Positions 43,897-53,032 of a stretch of 64,000 nt of DNA are shown here, one piece after another. This DNA comes from CADEDH01 sp963732695 (lineage in GTDB: Bacteria > Actinomycetota > Acidimicrobiia > Acidimicrobiales > SZUA-35), in the NCBI GenBank assembly GCA_963732695.1, contig CAVTAP010000004.1:1-64000 (forward strand). Reading direction: 5' to 3'. The first letter of the stretch is position 1. Every line of letters starts with the position of its first letter. A program made the position numbers and the translations under genes. The notes below the pieces were generated by a model that was given only the letters and a program-made list of their open reading frames with translations, was not told the origin of the DNA and did not search any database.

Positions 43897-45627
43897 TCAT
43901 TGGACGCAGCCGTAGTGGGCGGAGGAGACGAGGCGGACGTACTTGTCGCGCACGCTGCCGGGGGCGACGGTGCTCACCGGTGGCGACCAGGCGGCCATGC
44001 GTTCGGCGATCTCGGCCTCGCTGAGGTCGACGTCGAGGGATCGGTTGCCGGGGTCGATCACGATCGTGTCGCCGTCGCGCACCGCGGCCAGCGGGCCGCC
44101 CCGGGCCGCCTCGGGCGAGATGTGCCCGATGAGGATGCCGTGCGACACGCCGGAGAACCGGCCGTCGGTGATCAGGGCCACGTCGGCCCCCAGACCCCGG
44201 CCCTGGAGCTGGATGGTCAGCATCACCATCTCGGGCATACCGGGCCCGCCCACCGGGCCGACGTTGCGGACCACCACCACGTCGCCGGCCACGATTTCAC
44301 TGGCCCGGATGGCGGCCATGGCGGCGGCCTCGGACTCGAAGACCCGGGCTCGGCCCCGGAACTGGCCCCGCTCCAGCGTCTTGCCCGACAGCTTGAGCAC
44401 GCAGCTCTCGGGGGCCAGGTTGCCGTGCAGCACCGTGATGTGGTTGCCCCCGGGGGCCAGCGGATCGGCCACCGGGCGCACCAGGTCCTGATGGCCCAGC
44501 TCGGCCAGTGTCGGCACCGCGGCCAGGTTCTCGGCCACGGTGCGGCCAGTGACGGTGAGGGCGTCGCCGTGGAGCAGGCCGGCGTCGAGCAGCTCCCGCA
44601 TCACCACCGGGACCCCGCCCAGCTGGTGGAGGGCCACCATGGCGTAGGGGCCGTGGGGCTGGAGGCTGGCGATCAACGGCACCCGGGCTCCGATCGAGTT
44701 GATGTCCTCGATGGTGAGCGCCACCCCGGCCTCCCGGGCGATGGCCAGCAGGTGGAGGTACATATTGGTGGAGCCGCCCAGGGCGTAGGCCGTGGTGATG
44801 GCGTTCTCGAAGGCGTGGCGGGTCATGATGTCCCGGGGTCGGATCCCCTCGGCCACCAGGTGGTGCAGCGCCGCCACCGAGGCGGCGGCGTGGGCCTTCA
44901 CGTCGTCGTGGACGTCGCTGGCGGCGTCGACATCGGCCGGGTGGGAGGCGCCCCGGGGAAGCATCATCCCCATGGCCTCGGTGATCGAGCTCATCGTGTT
45001 GGCCGTGAACATGGCCCCGCACGTGCCGCTGCCGGGCATGATGCAGCGCTCGATCTGGGCCAGCTCGCCGGGCGAGATGCGGCCCGCCTCCTCGGCCGCC
45101 CGGGCCTCGGCGTAGTCGAGGATCGTGAGGTTGTTCCCCTTGGCCGCCCACGGGCCGAAGTCGACCGCACCGGGTGAGCTGGTGCCGGGGTAGACGACGA
45201 TACCGGGGTCGTTCGTGCGGGCCAGGGGCATCATGGCCGCCGCCCCCACCTTGTCGCAGCCCGAGATCACCACCAGAGCGTTGGCGTGGTGGGCCCGGTG
45301 GCCGACCTCGATGCAGTCGGCGATCAGGTCTCGCGACACCAGGCTGTAGCCGGCGTTGGGGGTGCCCTGGGTGAGGGCGTCGGACACCGCCGGGGTGCCC
45401 ACCACCAGACCCTGGCCCCCGGCCTCGGCCACGGCGTCGAGCACCAGGTCGGTGATGCGGCCCACCCGGTTGTTGCAGCGGTGGGCGTTGGTGTACGAGC
45501 TGGCCACGGTGACCACGAGGCCGAGGTTGCGGGCCCGGTCGGGATCGAATCCGGCCGCCCGCAGCTCCACCCGGCTGGTGCGCCAGTAGCGGGTCTTCTC
45601 GTCGGGAGTCACGGTCGGCTCAGCCAT
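43897..45627 (-). CDS. IlvD/Edd-family dehydratase
   Basis: A 576-residue Fe-S dehydratase. The three cluster-binding cysteines are placed as expected: TNAHRCNNRVG, VVISGCDKVGAAAMMPLA and MPGSGTCGAMFTANTMSS. SGVSHGILIGHISPEAARGG is the C-terminal signature with the catalytic Ser loop. It may be dihydroxyacid dehydratase of branched-chain amino acid synthesis or, given the isolated setting among catabolic genes, a sugar-acid dehydratase; the N-terminus (KTRYWRTSRVELRAAGF) is more like the sugar-acid/IlvD-related subgroup. ATG 45627 is chosen; ATG 45636 is possible. It is divergent from the flavodoxin-like gene. Confidence 0.83.
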   Translation of the reverse strand: MAEPTVTPDEKTRYWRTSRVELRAAGFDPDRARNLGLVVTVASSYTNAHRCNNRVGRITDLVLDAVAEAGGQGLVVGTPAVSDALTQGTPNAGYSLVSRDLIADCIEVGHRAHHANALVVISGCDKVGAAAMMPLARTNDPGIVVYPGTSSPGAVDFGPWAAKGNNLTILDYAEARAAEEAGRISPGELAQIERCIMPGSGTCGAMFTANTMSSITEAMGMMLPRGASHPADVDAASDVHDDVKAHAAASVAALHHLVAEGIRPRDIMTRHAFENAITTAYALGGSTNMYLHLLAIAREAGVALTIEDINSIGARVPLIASLQPHGPYAMVALHQLGGVPVVMRELLDAGLLHGDALTVTGRTVAENLAAVPTLAELGHQDLVRPVADPLAPGGNHITVLHGNLAPESCVLKLSGKTLERGQFRGRARVFESEAAAMAAIRASEIVAGDVVVVRNVGPVGGPGMPEMVMLTIQLQGRGLGADVALITDGRFSGVSHGILIGHISPEAARGGPLAAVRDGDTIVIDPGNRSLDVDLSEAEIAERMAAWSPPVSTVAPGSVRDKYVRLVSSAHYGCVQ

Positions 45628-45681
45628 GGCCGACATGTTGGCACGGGTGGACAGCGGCCCACCACGCCAGACTGGGAGGCC

Positions 45682-46152
45682 ATGCCCCGCCTGCTCGTGG
45701 TCCACCACACGCCCTCGCCGTCGCTCGACTCGATGCTGGACGCCGTGCTGGCCGGAGCCGGCGACCCCCAGATCGCCGAGGCGTTCCCCGGTGGGGTGGA
45801 GGTGGTGGTGCGCCCGGCGCTGGGCGCCGGGGTGACCGACGTGCTGGAGGCCGACGGCTACCTGCTCGGCACCCCGGCCAACCTGGGCTACATGTCGGGC
45901 GCCCTCAAGCACTTCTTCGACCAGATCTACTACCCGTGCCTGGCCGCCACCCGGGGCCGCCCCTACGGCCTCTACGTCCACGGCAACAACGACACCGACG
46001 GCGCCCTGGCCGCCGTCGAGCGCATCGTCACCGGCCTCCGCTGGCGGCCGGCGGCGGCCCCGCTGCAGGTGGTCGACACCCCCGACCGGGCCGCGCTCGA
46101 CGCCTGCCGGGAACTCGGCGCCACCCTGGCCGCCACCGTCGCCGCCGGCTGA
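45682..46152 (+). CDS. Flavodoxin-like NAD(P)H-dependent reductase
   Basis: A 156-residue flavodoxin-fold protein: LLVVHHTPSPSLDSMLDAVL (phosphate-binding loop of FMN), ADGYLLGTPANLGYMSGALK, HFFDQIYYPC and GRPYGLYVHGNNDTDGALAA. It resembles NAD(P)H:quinone oxidoreductase/WrbA-like small proteins and could supply electrons or detoxify quinones. GGGAGG lies just before ATG 45682. It is single and convergent with an alpha/beta hydrolase gene, with a hairpin between. Confidence 0.75.
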   Translation: MPRLLVVHHTPSPSLDSMLDAVLAGAGDPQIAEAFPGGVEVVVRPALGAGVTDVLEADGYLLGTPANLGYMSGALKHFFDQIYYPCLAATRGRPYGLYVHGNNDTDGALAAVERIVTGLRWRPAAAPLQVVDTPDRAALDACRELGATLAATVAAG

Positions 46153-46162
46153 GCCCGTTCTG

Positions 46163-46199
46163 GCGCGTCCAACCAGCGCTCAGCGCGAGTTGGACGCGC
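46163..46199. terminator. Bidirectional terminator, 11-bp perfect stem
   Basis: GCGCGTCCAAC and its exact complement with a 15-nt loop between two convergent genes; the right arm is followed by AATTT. Confidence 0.65.
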
Positions 46200-46216
46200 A
46201 ATTTCGGTGGGATCGG

Positions 46217-47104
46217 TCAGGGGGTGGGGCGGACGTGGCGGTCGAGGAAGCCGAGCACAGCCGAGGTGAAGGCGTCGTTGTCGTCGCCCGCCACCATGTG
46301 ACCCGCCCCCCTCACGTCCACGTACTCGGCCTGGGGGGCGGCGGCCCGCAGCGCCGCCACCGCCTCGTCGCTCACCAGATCCGACAAGAGGCCCCGGATG
46401 AGGAGGAGCGGGGCCTTCAGCTCACCGGCCGACAGGTGGAGGCGATCGGCCCGCTCCGCCCGCTCGGCCTCCCACGCCGCCGGATCCTCGAACATGAGGG
46501 CGGCCCGGGTGGCGATGAACTGGGGGTCCCAGTGCCAACGCCACCGCCCGTCCTCGCCCTGGCGCAGCACCTTGGCCAGCCCGGCCGTGCTCGACGGCGG
46601 CGGCCGGTGCGGGTTGTACTCGGCGATGGCGGCGGCCGCCTCGGTCAGGTCGGCGAACCCGTCGGGGTTGGCCATCATGAAGCTCACGATGCGCCGGGAG
46701 CCGGCGTTCTCCACCTTGGGGGTGATGTCGACCAGCACCACGGCGGAGAAGATGTCGGCGTAGTCGGTCACGGCGTGGGTCTCCAGGGCCGTGATCCCGC
46801 CCAGCGAGGCGCCGACCACGGCGGGACGTTCCGCCTCCAGCTGGTCGATCACGGCCAGCAGATCGTGGGCCAGGTTCTCCATCTCGTAGTTGGCGTCGGG
46901 GTCCCAGGCCGAGTCGCCGTGGCCCCGGGCGTCGAGCGCCACCACCCGGTACCCTTTGGCCCCCAGCGCCGCGCCGCTGCCCTTCCAGGCCAGGCGGTTC
47001 TGGCCGCCACCGTGGAGGAGCAGGACGACCGGCCCGTCGTCGGGGCCGTCGACGTCGCCGACGATGGTGAGGCCGGAGGCCCCGCGGAACTCAACCGTTT
47101 GCAT
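46217..47104 (-). CDS. Alpha/beta hydrolase
   Basis: A 295-residue hydrolase: VVLLLHGGGQNRLAWKGSGA (oxyanion hole), ALDARGHGDSAW, nucleophile AVVGASLGGITALE (GxSxG), acid in LLIRGLLSDLVSDEA and catalytic His in VRGAGHMVAGDDND. The pattern is that of lactonases, epoxide hydrolases and haloperoxidase-like esterases; a Ser nucleophile argues against epoxide hydrolase. It could hydrolyse lactones from one of the BVMOs, an inference from context only. It lies about 60 bp downstream of the LLM gene on the same strand, so they may form an operon. Confidence 0.85.
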   Translation of the reverse strand: MQTVEFRGASGLTIVGDVDGPDDGPVVLLLHGGGQNRLAWKGSGAALGAKGYRVVALDARGHGDSAWDPDANYEMENLAHDLLAVIDQLEAERPAVVGASLGGITALETHAVTDYADIFSAVVLVDITPKVENAGSRRIVSFMMANPDGFADLTEAAAAIAEYNPHRPPPSSTAGLAKVLRQGEDGRWRWHWDPQFIATRAALMFEDPAAWEAERAERADRLHLSAGELKAPLLLIRGLLSDLVSDEAVAALRAAAPQAEYVDVRGAGHMVAGDDNDAFTSAVLGFLDRHVRPTP

Positions 47105-47167
47105 CGGGCAACAGTGCCGTTGCCCGGGAACCAGGGGCAAGTTGGGGAGGGGCGGTCAGCGGACGGC

Positions 47168-48118
47168 TCAGAGCGCGTCGAAGGCGTCGAGGGCGGCGAT
47201 CACCTGGGCCGTGTCGTCGGCGTAGGGGTTGAACACCGTGATGTAGGTGATCCCGTGCTCGTCCCGGAGTCGGAGGAGCTGGCCGCAGATCTCCTCCACC
47301 GAACCGAACGCCAGGAAGGGGCAGGTCAGCATCTCGATGGGGGAGGCGTTGCGCCGCTGAGCCATCGTGTGGGCCAGGTACTCCCGGTCGTCGGTGACGG
47401 TGAGCGACTGGAGCAGCAGGTTCAGCTCCGGTGGTCGCTCGCGGTGGGCCGAGGCCCGACGCACCAGCGCCACCCGGTCGGCCAGGCCGGAACGGGTGAA
47501 GTGGGTGGGCTGGTTGTGGCCCTCCCGGTCGGGACTGAAGCCGGTGAACCCCACGATGTCGGCCTGCTCGGCGGCCAGGGTGAGCAGGCGGTCGCCGTTG
47601 CCGCCGATCAGCAGCGGCAGCGCCTCCCCCTGGGACGGGCGAGGCGTGGTGTAGTGGCCCCGCAACGTCACCTGCGGCCCATCGGTGGTGGCCAGCTCGC
47701 CGGAGAACAGGGTGCGGAGAGCCGCCACCGTCTCCCGCAGCCGCTCGATCCGCACCGCCGGCCGGTCGTAGGCCAGCCCGGCCCGCTCGTACTCGGCCCG
47801 GGCCCAGCCGGCGCCGATCCCCAGTTCCAGGCGCCCGTCGCTCAGCAGGTCGACCGTGGCCGCGTCCTGGGCCAGCACCGCCGGATGGCGGAAGTCGTTG
47901 TTGATCACGAGGGTCCCCAGCCGGATCGTGCTGGTGGCGGCGGCCACGGCCTGGAGGGTGACGAAGGGCGAGGCCCCGTTCAGATGGTCGGACACGGCGA
48001 AGGTGGCGAACCCGCTGCTCTCGGCCCACCGGGCCCGGGCCACCAACTGGGCGGGGTCACTGAACCCGGGAGCGCTCAGAGCGAACCGCATCCCGGCGGC
48101 TGCAGGGGTTGCCGACAT
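47168..48118 (-). CDS. LLM-class F420-dependent oxidoreductase (TIGR03621-like)
   Basis: A 316-residue luciferase-like enzyme: FSDPAQLVARARWAESSGFA, TFAVSDHLNGASPFVTLQAV, TSTIRLGTLVINNDFRHPAV and DLLSDGRLELGIGAGWARAE, then LPLLIGGNGDRLLTLAAEQA. The GTLVINNDFRHP segment is typical of the actinobacterial F420-dependent branch. Substrate unknown. It is divergent from the ThDP-enzyme gene and followed on its own strand by the alpha/beta hydrolase. Confidence 0.82.
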   Translation of the reverse strand: MSATPAAAGMRFALSAPGFSDPAQLVARARWAESSGFATFAVSDHLNGASPFVTLQAVAAATSTIRLGTLVINNDFRHPAVLAQDAATVDLLSDGRLELGIGAGWARAEYERAGLAYDRPAVRIERLRETVAALRTLFSGELATTDGPQVTLRGHYTTPRPSQGEALPLLIGGNGDRLLTLAAEQADIVGFTGFSPDREGHNQPTHFTRSGLADRVALVRRASAHRERPPELNLLLQSLTVTDDREYLAHTMAQRRNASPIEMLTCPFLAFGSVEEICGQLLRLRDEHGITYITVFNPYADDTAQVIAALDAFDAL

Positions 48119-48197
48119 GGGCCGACCTTACCCCGGCGCACGAGGTGCCATCGGGCCGGTACCGTCCAGCGCGCCGCCCACCGAGAAGGATGTCCCC

Positions 48198-49886
48198 ATG
48201 GCTTCGACCACCGCCACCCCGCCGTCCCCCGATCCGCTCCCCACCGGCGGCCACGTGGTGGTCGACGCGGTGGCCCGGGCCGGCACCGGTGCCCTGTTCG
48301 CCCTCCACGGCGTGCAGATCGATCCCGTGTTCCAGGCCTGCGCCGACCTGGGCGTGACCCTGGTCGACGTGCGCCACGAATCGACGGCCGGTTTCGCCGC
48401 CGAGGCCTACGCCCGCGTCACCGGTCGGGTGGGGGTAGCCGCCGTGTGTCCGGGGCCCGGCTTCACCAACGTGCTCACCTCGATGGCCAACGCCCGCGTC
48501 GACCGCACTCCCGTGCTGTACGTGGTTGGCTCCACCCCCGAGGCGGTGCAGGACTCCAACGGCCTCCAGGTCGGCTTGGACCATGTGGCCCTGGCGCAGC
48601 CGGTGGCCAAGTGGGCGTGCCGGGTCCGGGCCCCCGAGCACCTGGCCCGGCTGGCGGCCCAGGCCATCCGGGTCGCCACCACCGCCCCCTGCGGGCCGGT
48701 GCTGCTCGACGTGCCGGCCGACGTGCTCGACGCCCCGGGCCTGGCCCCGGCCGGTGAGCCACCGGCGGTCACGGTCACCCCGGCCGCGCCCTCGCCGGCG
48801 GCCATCGACGAGGCCCTGAGCCTGCTGGCCGCCGCCGCCCGCCCGGCCCTGCTGTTGGGTCACACCCCGTCGGCCGCCGGCCGGGAGGCGGCGGTGGCGT
48901 TCGTGGCCCGCACCGGCATCCCCCTGTTCACCGACTACCGGGCGTTGGGCACGCTGGGCCACGACCACGACCGTTTCGGCGGCACTCTCTACCAGCTGGG
49001 CCGACTCCCCGAGGGCGCCCGGCCCGACGTGGCCCTCGCCGTCGGCGCCCAACTCGGGTTCGACACCCCGGGGCTGCGGGACGGTGGGGTGGCCTGGGGC
49101 ACTTCCCTGGTCCACGCCGACGCCGATCCGGCAGAGATCGGCCGTTTCGGCCCGCCCCGCCTCGGCCTCGTGGCCGACCCCGACGCCGTCCTCGCCGCGC
49201 TGGCCGAGCGGGCCCCGGCGCGCACCTGGGCCGTGCCCGACGCCTGGCCGACGGCGGTGCGGGCCTCGTTGGCCGCCATCCAGGACGACCTCGACGCCCT
49301 CGATGCCACCGACGGCGCCCGCCTCCACCCCTACGCCATCAGCCGGGCCGTCAGCGACACCGTGGCCGCCAACGGGGCGGTGCTGGTGGGCGACGGGGCG
49401 GTGTGCAAGCACTGGCTCCACGATGCGCTCCGCCTCCCGGCCGGGGCCCGGTACCTCACCCACGGCCGCCTCGGCTGCATGGGCATGTGGGCCGGCCTGG
49501 CCATCGGCGCCGCCGTAGCCACCGGCGGCCCGGTGGTGGCCGTCACCGGCGACGGGGCCGCCGGCTTCGCCCTGGGCGAGTTGGAGGCCGTGGTCCGCCA
49601 CGGCCTGGCCGTGACGGTGGTGGTGGTCAACAACGCCCGGTGGGGCGCATCGCAGGGCTTCCAGCTCCGGCCCGGGGGCCGGGGCCGGGTGGTCGGCACG
49701 TCCCTGTCCGACGCCGACTACCACGGCGTCATGACGGCCTTCGGGGGTCGGGGCCACCGGGTTGACACCATCGACGACCTGCGGGCCGCACTGGCCGAGG
49801 CGTCGGCCACCGGTGCGCCGACGTGCATCAACGCCAGCGCCAACGCCGTCGGCCTCGCCCCCGAGGTCCCCCTCCTCAACGCCTGA
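48198..49886 (+). CDS. ThDP-dependent acetolactate-synthase-like enzyme
   Basis: A 562-residue three-domain ThDP enzyme. The PYR domain has LFALHGVQIDPVF and the catalytic Glu in VDVRHESTAGFAAEAYAR; CPGPGFTNVLTSMANAR follows. The central domain begins near residue 200. The PP domain has VAVTGDGAAGFALGELEAVV and VVVVNNARWG, the GDG-x-NN cofactor motif. It is like acetolactate synthase large-subunit homologues, benzoylformate and oxalyl-CoA decarboxylases; no regulatory subunit is nearby, so a catabolic decarboxylase or C-C lyase is more likely than valine synthesis. GAAGGATG precedes ATG 48198. It converges on the RraA-like gene. Confidence 0.82.
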   Translation: MASTTATPPSPDPLPTGGHVVVDAVARAGTGALFALHGVQIDPVFQACADLGVTLVDVRHESTAGFAAEAYARVTGRVGVAAVCPGPGFTNVLTSMANARVDRTPVLYVVGSTPEAVQDSNGLQVGLDHVALAQPVAKWACRVRAPEHLARLAAQAIRVATTAPCGPVLLDVPADVLDAPGLAPAGEPPAVTVTPAAPSPAAIDEALSLLAAAARPALLLGHTPSAAGREAAVAFVARTGIPLFTDYRALGTLGHDHDRFGGTLYQLGRLPEGARPDVALAVGAQLGFDTPGLRDGGVAWGTSLVHADADPAEIGRFGPPRLGLVADPDAVLAALAERAPARTWAVPDAWPTAVRASLAAIQDDLDALDATDGARLHPYAISRAVSDTVAANGAVLVGDGAVCKHWLHDALRLPAGARYLTHGRLGCMGMWAGLAIGAAVATGGPVVAVTGDGAAGFALGELEAVVRHGLAVTVVVVNNARWGASQGFQLRPGGRGRVVGTSLSDADYHGVMTAFGGRGHRVDTIDDLRAALAEASATGAPTCINASANAVGLAPEVPLLNA

Positions 49887-49909
49887 GTTGTGGCTGTTCT
49901 CCGGCCGGC

Positions 49910-50608
49910 TCAGGTTTCTCCGGTCGTCGGCTGGCGGGACTGAAGGTCGTGGTAGTGGAGACGTTCCCGCACCACCAGCAGGGGCTCGCCCCCGGCCACC
50001 GCCTCCCGGATCCGGTCCTCGGCCGCCGTGACCTCTTCGGCCGCGGCCACGATGTCGAGGGCCCGCACGGCCGGCACCACCACCACGCCGTCGGCGTCGC
50101 CCACCAGCCAGTCGCCCGGCTCCACCCGGATACCGGCCAGCTGCACCGGCTCGCTGTAGGCCTCGGCCGCCACCCGGTCCTTGCCCGTGCGCATCGTGTT
50201 GGACCGGCTGAAGATGGGGTAGCCGAGCTCGATCGAGCGGCCGACGTCGCGGCACACCCCGTCGATCACGGTGCCGGCGATCCGGTCCCGATGGGCCACG
50301 GTGGTGAGGATGTCGCCCCACACGGTGGCGTCGAGGCGGCCACCGTTGTCGATGACGACCACCTCGCCGGCGGCCACGTCGTCGATGTAGTCGCCCACCG
50401 ATTTCCCCGACAGGCCCCGGGGCAGCATCCGCACCGTGAAGGCCCGGCCCACCAAGCGGAACGACCGGTCGAGGGGGAGGAGGCCCACGGCCTGGCCCTC
50501 GATCCCCAGCCGGTCGAGCGCGTCGGACAGGGCCGAGGTGTCGAGGGCCCGGAGCCGGGCCGCCAGGCCGTCGGCGACGTCGTCGTGGTCGGTCATGGCG
50601 GCAGTCAT
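49910..50608 (-). CDS. RraA-like / HMG-aldolase-family protein
   Basis: A 232-residue protein: LDTSALSDALDRLGIEGQAV, GRAFTVRMLPRGLSGK, GEVVVIDNGGRLDATVWGDI, then GTVIDGVCRDVGRSIELGYP and PGDWLVGDADGVVVVPAVRA. IDGVCRD and GDADGVVVVP are the metal- and substrate-binding signatures of the 4-hydroxy-4-methyl-2-oxoglutarate aldolase / oxaloacetate decarboxylase group. This suits a catabolic aldolase; regulation of RNase E as in true RraA is unlikely in this context. Starts at 50608 and 50596 are both possible. Confidence 0.8.
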   Translation of the reverse strand: MTAAMTDHDDVADGLAARLRALDTSALSDALDRLGIEGQAVGLLPLDRSFRLVGRAFTVRMLPRGLSGKSVGDYIDDVAAGEVVVIDNGGRLDATVWGDILTTVAHRDRIAGTVIDGVCRDVGRSIELGYPIFSRSNTMRTGKDRVAAEAYSEPVQLAGIRVEPGDWLVGDADGVVVVPAVRALDIVAAAEEVTAAEDRIREAVAGGEPLLVVRERLHYHDLQSRQPTTGET

Positions 50609-50641
50609 AGCACCCGGGCCGGTGGCGGCGCCGCCACCGGA

Positions 50642-51958
50642 TCAGGCCCGGGCCGGGGCGGCACCGGGGGCCCCGGGCGCGCCGGGCGCCGCAGTGTCAT
50701 GGGTCGGGCTGGATTCGGTGGGGAGGTGGGCCGGTGAGCGGAGGCTGATCAGTGCCGCCACCAGGCACGACACCCCACCCACGGCCAGGGCGAAGCGAGT
50801 GCCGACGTGCTGGGCCAACCAGCCCATGATCGGCCCGCCGATGGGGGTCGAGCCCATCAGCAGCAGCATGTAGAGGGCGATCACCCGGCCCCGCATGTCG
50901 GGCCGGGTGGCCAGCTGCAGAGTGGTGCTGGCCGCCGACATCAGCGTCATCATCGACGCCCCCACCAGGGCCCAGGCCACCAGCGCCACGCTCAGCACGG
51001 GAGCAGCGGCCGCGGCCAGCATGCAGGCGCCGAGCACGGCGGCCCCGCCCGTGATCAGGCGGGGCGAGGCCCGACCCCGGCCGGCGGCGGCCAGCGAGCC
51101 CACCAGCGCCCCGGAGCCCATGGCCACCGAGAGCAGGCCGAAGGTGCGGGCGTCGCCCTGGAACACGTTGCGGGCCACCAGCGGCAGCAGCACCTGGTAG
51201 TTGAAGACCAGGAGCCCGATGATCGACATCATGGCCAGGATCGTGCGCAGCGCCGGCACTTGCATGGCGTAGACCACGGCGGCCCGGATCTGCCCCCGGG
51301 AGCGGGCGATGGGGGCGGCCGGGCGGAGGTCGGCCCGCCGCATCAGCGCCAGGCACAGGATCACGGCCAGGTAGGACACGGCGTTGGCGGCGAAGCACAG
51401 CCCGGTGCCGCGCTCCACGTCGGGCGAGAAGGCGTCGATGATCACCGAGGCCAGAGCCGGGCCCACGATCCGGGCCGAGTTGAACATCACGCTGTTGAGG
51501 GCGACGGCCGTGGGGAGCGAGCCGGTGTCCACCACCTCGGTGACGAACGACTGGCGGACCGGGTTGTCGACGGTGGTGAACACGCCGGTGAGCACCGACA
51601 GCAGCACCAGCATCCACACCTCGGCCCGGCCCGACAGCGTGGCGGCGGCCAGCGCGGCGGCCGTCAGCCCCAGACCCGACTGGGTGACGAGCAGGGTGCG
51701 GTGCTTGTCGAGCCGGTCGGCCAGGAGGCCGCCCCAGGCGCTGCCCAGCAGGGTGGGCACGAACTGGGCCGCCGTCACCAGGCCGAGCATGGTGCCGCTG
51801 CCGGTGAGGTGGAGGACCAGCCAGGCCAGCCCGGCGGTCTGCATCCAGGTGCCCGACAGTGAGGTGACCTGCCCGGCGAAGTAGAGGCGGTAGTTCCGTA
51901 CCCGCAGCGGCCGGGTGGCGGTGACCACCGACGTCCGTATGGCCGATGCGCGTCCCAC
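50642..51958 (-). CDS. MFS transporter (enterobactin-exporter-like)
   Basis: A 438-residue permease with about twelve hydrophobic segments. VRNYRLYFAGQVTSLSGTWM opens the first helix, GGLLADRLDKHRTLLVTQSG is the cytoplasmic A-motif loop between helices 2 and 3, and NPVRQSFVTEVVDTGSLPTA is the loop typical of the EntS/MFS_3 family. The C-terminal tail is Pro/Gly/Ala-rich. Substrate unknown; export of a small molecule is most likely. It follows the RraA-like gene's upstream side on the same strand with a 33-bp gap, and is divergent from an ABC exporter. Confidence 0.85.
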   Translation of the reverse strand: MGRASAIRTSVVTATRPLRVRNYRLYFAGQVTSLSGTWMQTAGLAWLVLHLTGSGTMLGLVTAAQFVPTLLGSAWGGLLADRLDKHRTLLVTQSGLGLTAAALAAATLSGRAEVWMLVLLSVLTGVFTTVDNPVRQSFVTEVVDTGSLPTAVALNSVMFNSARIVGPALASVIIDAFSPDVERGTGLCFAANAVSYLAVILCLALMRRADLRPAAPIARSRGQIRAAVVYAMQVPALRTILAMMSIIGLLVFNYQVLLPLVARNVFQGDARTFGLLSVAMGSGALVGSLAAAGRGRASPRLITGGAAVLGACMLAAAAAPVLSVALVAWALVGASMMTLMSAASTTLQLATRPDMRGRVIALYMLLLMGSTPIGGPIMGWLAQHVGTRFALAVGGVSCLVAALISLRSPAHLPTESSPTHDTAAPGAPGAPGAAPARA

Positions 51959-52090
51959 TGGCCGCCCACCTTAGGGCACCGGCCCAGGCCGCTCCCAAGT
52001 GGGTTCGGCCCCCCCCCGAGCGGGTGGTTCGTCCGGGGCGATGACCGACGACCCTGGACCCCGGCCGCCGCCTGGAGTCAACTGGGCTCG

Positions 52091-53032
52091 ATGACCACCG
52101 TGATCTCATGCCGGGCACTGGCGAAGCGGTTCGGGACCACCGCTGCCCTCGACGGGCTCGACCTGGAGGTGGCCGAGGGAGAGATCCACGGCTTCCTGGG
52201 GCCGAACGGGGCGGGCAAGACGGTGACCATCCGCATCCTGCTCGGCCTCATCCGGCCCGACGGCGGCACCGCCACCCTGTTCGGGGCCGACCCGTGGGCC
52301 GACGCCGTGGCCCTCCACCGCCGCCTGGCCTACGTGCCGGGCGACACCAACCTGTGGCCCAACCTCACCGGGGGCGAGATCATCGATCTGCTGGGCCATC
52401 TCCGTGGTGGGCTCGACCCGGCCCGACGCACGGAGCTGATCGACCGGTTCGACCTCGATCCCCGCAAGAAGGCCCGGGCCTACTCCAAGGGCAACCGGCA
52501 GAAGGTGGCCCTCGTGGCGGCGCTGGCCTCCGACGCCGCCCTGCTGATCCTCGATGAGCCCACCGCCGGCCTCGACCCCCTCATGGAGGCCGTGTTCCAG
52601 GACACGGTGCTCGACACGGTGGCCGAGGGCCGCACCGTGCTGCTGTCGAGCCACGTGCTGGCCGAGGTGGAGCGCCTGTGCCACCGGGTGACGATCATCC
52701 GCAAGGGGCGCACGGTGGAGACGGGGTCGCTGGCCGAGATGCGCCTCGTGTCCCGCACCACGATCACGGCCGAGCTGGCCGGCGACGGCGGGGCCCTGGC
52801 CTCCCTGCCCGGCGTGTACGACCTGCGGGTGGACGGGGCCCGGGTGACGTTCGACGTGGACCACGAGGCCCTGGCGGCGGTGGCCGGCCGGTTGGGGGAG
52901 CTGGGCCTGCGCTCGCTCCAGAGCAGCCCGCCCACGCTGGAGGAGCTGTTCCTGCGCCACTACGGCGACGAGCTGGAGCACGGCCACGTCGACCATCCGG
53001 CGGTGGCGCCCCGCCTGGATGCCGGCCGGTGA
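52091..53032 (+). CDS. ABC exporter ATP-binding protein
   Basis: A 313-residue ATPase: Walker A GFLGPNGAGKTVTIRILLGL, Q-loop LAYVPGDTNLWPNLTGGEII, signature YSKGNRQKVALVAALASDAA, Walker B LLILDEPTAGLDPLMEAVFQ and switch VLLSSHVLAEVERLCH. The C-terminal 75 residues are the DrrA-type regulatory domain. It matches the ATPase of actinobacterial drug or polyketide exporters. Its last bases overlap the permease start (GTGA), showing tight coupling. Confidence 0.92.
   Translation: MTTVISCRALAKRFGTTAALDGLDLEVAEGEIHGFLGPNGAGKTVTIRILLGLIRPDGGTATLFGADPWADAVALHRRLAYVPGDTNLWPNLTGGEIIDLLGHLRGGLDPARRTELIDRFDLDPRKKARAYSKGNRQKVALVAALASDAALLILDEPTAGLDPLMEAVFQDTVLDTVAEGRTVLLSSHVLAEVERLCHRVTIIRKGRTVETGSLAEMRLVSRTTITAELAGDGGALASLPGVYDLRVDGARVTFDVDHEALAAVAGRLGELGLRSLQSSPPTLEELFLRHYGDELEHGHVDHPAVAPRLDAGR

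Noticed and set aside
48057..50321. A 754-codon antisense frame over the ThDP enzyme
   Set aside because: Gly/Arg/Gln-rich shadow with no recognisable motif.
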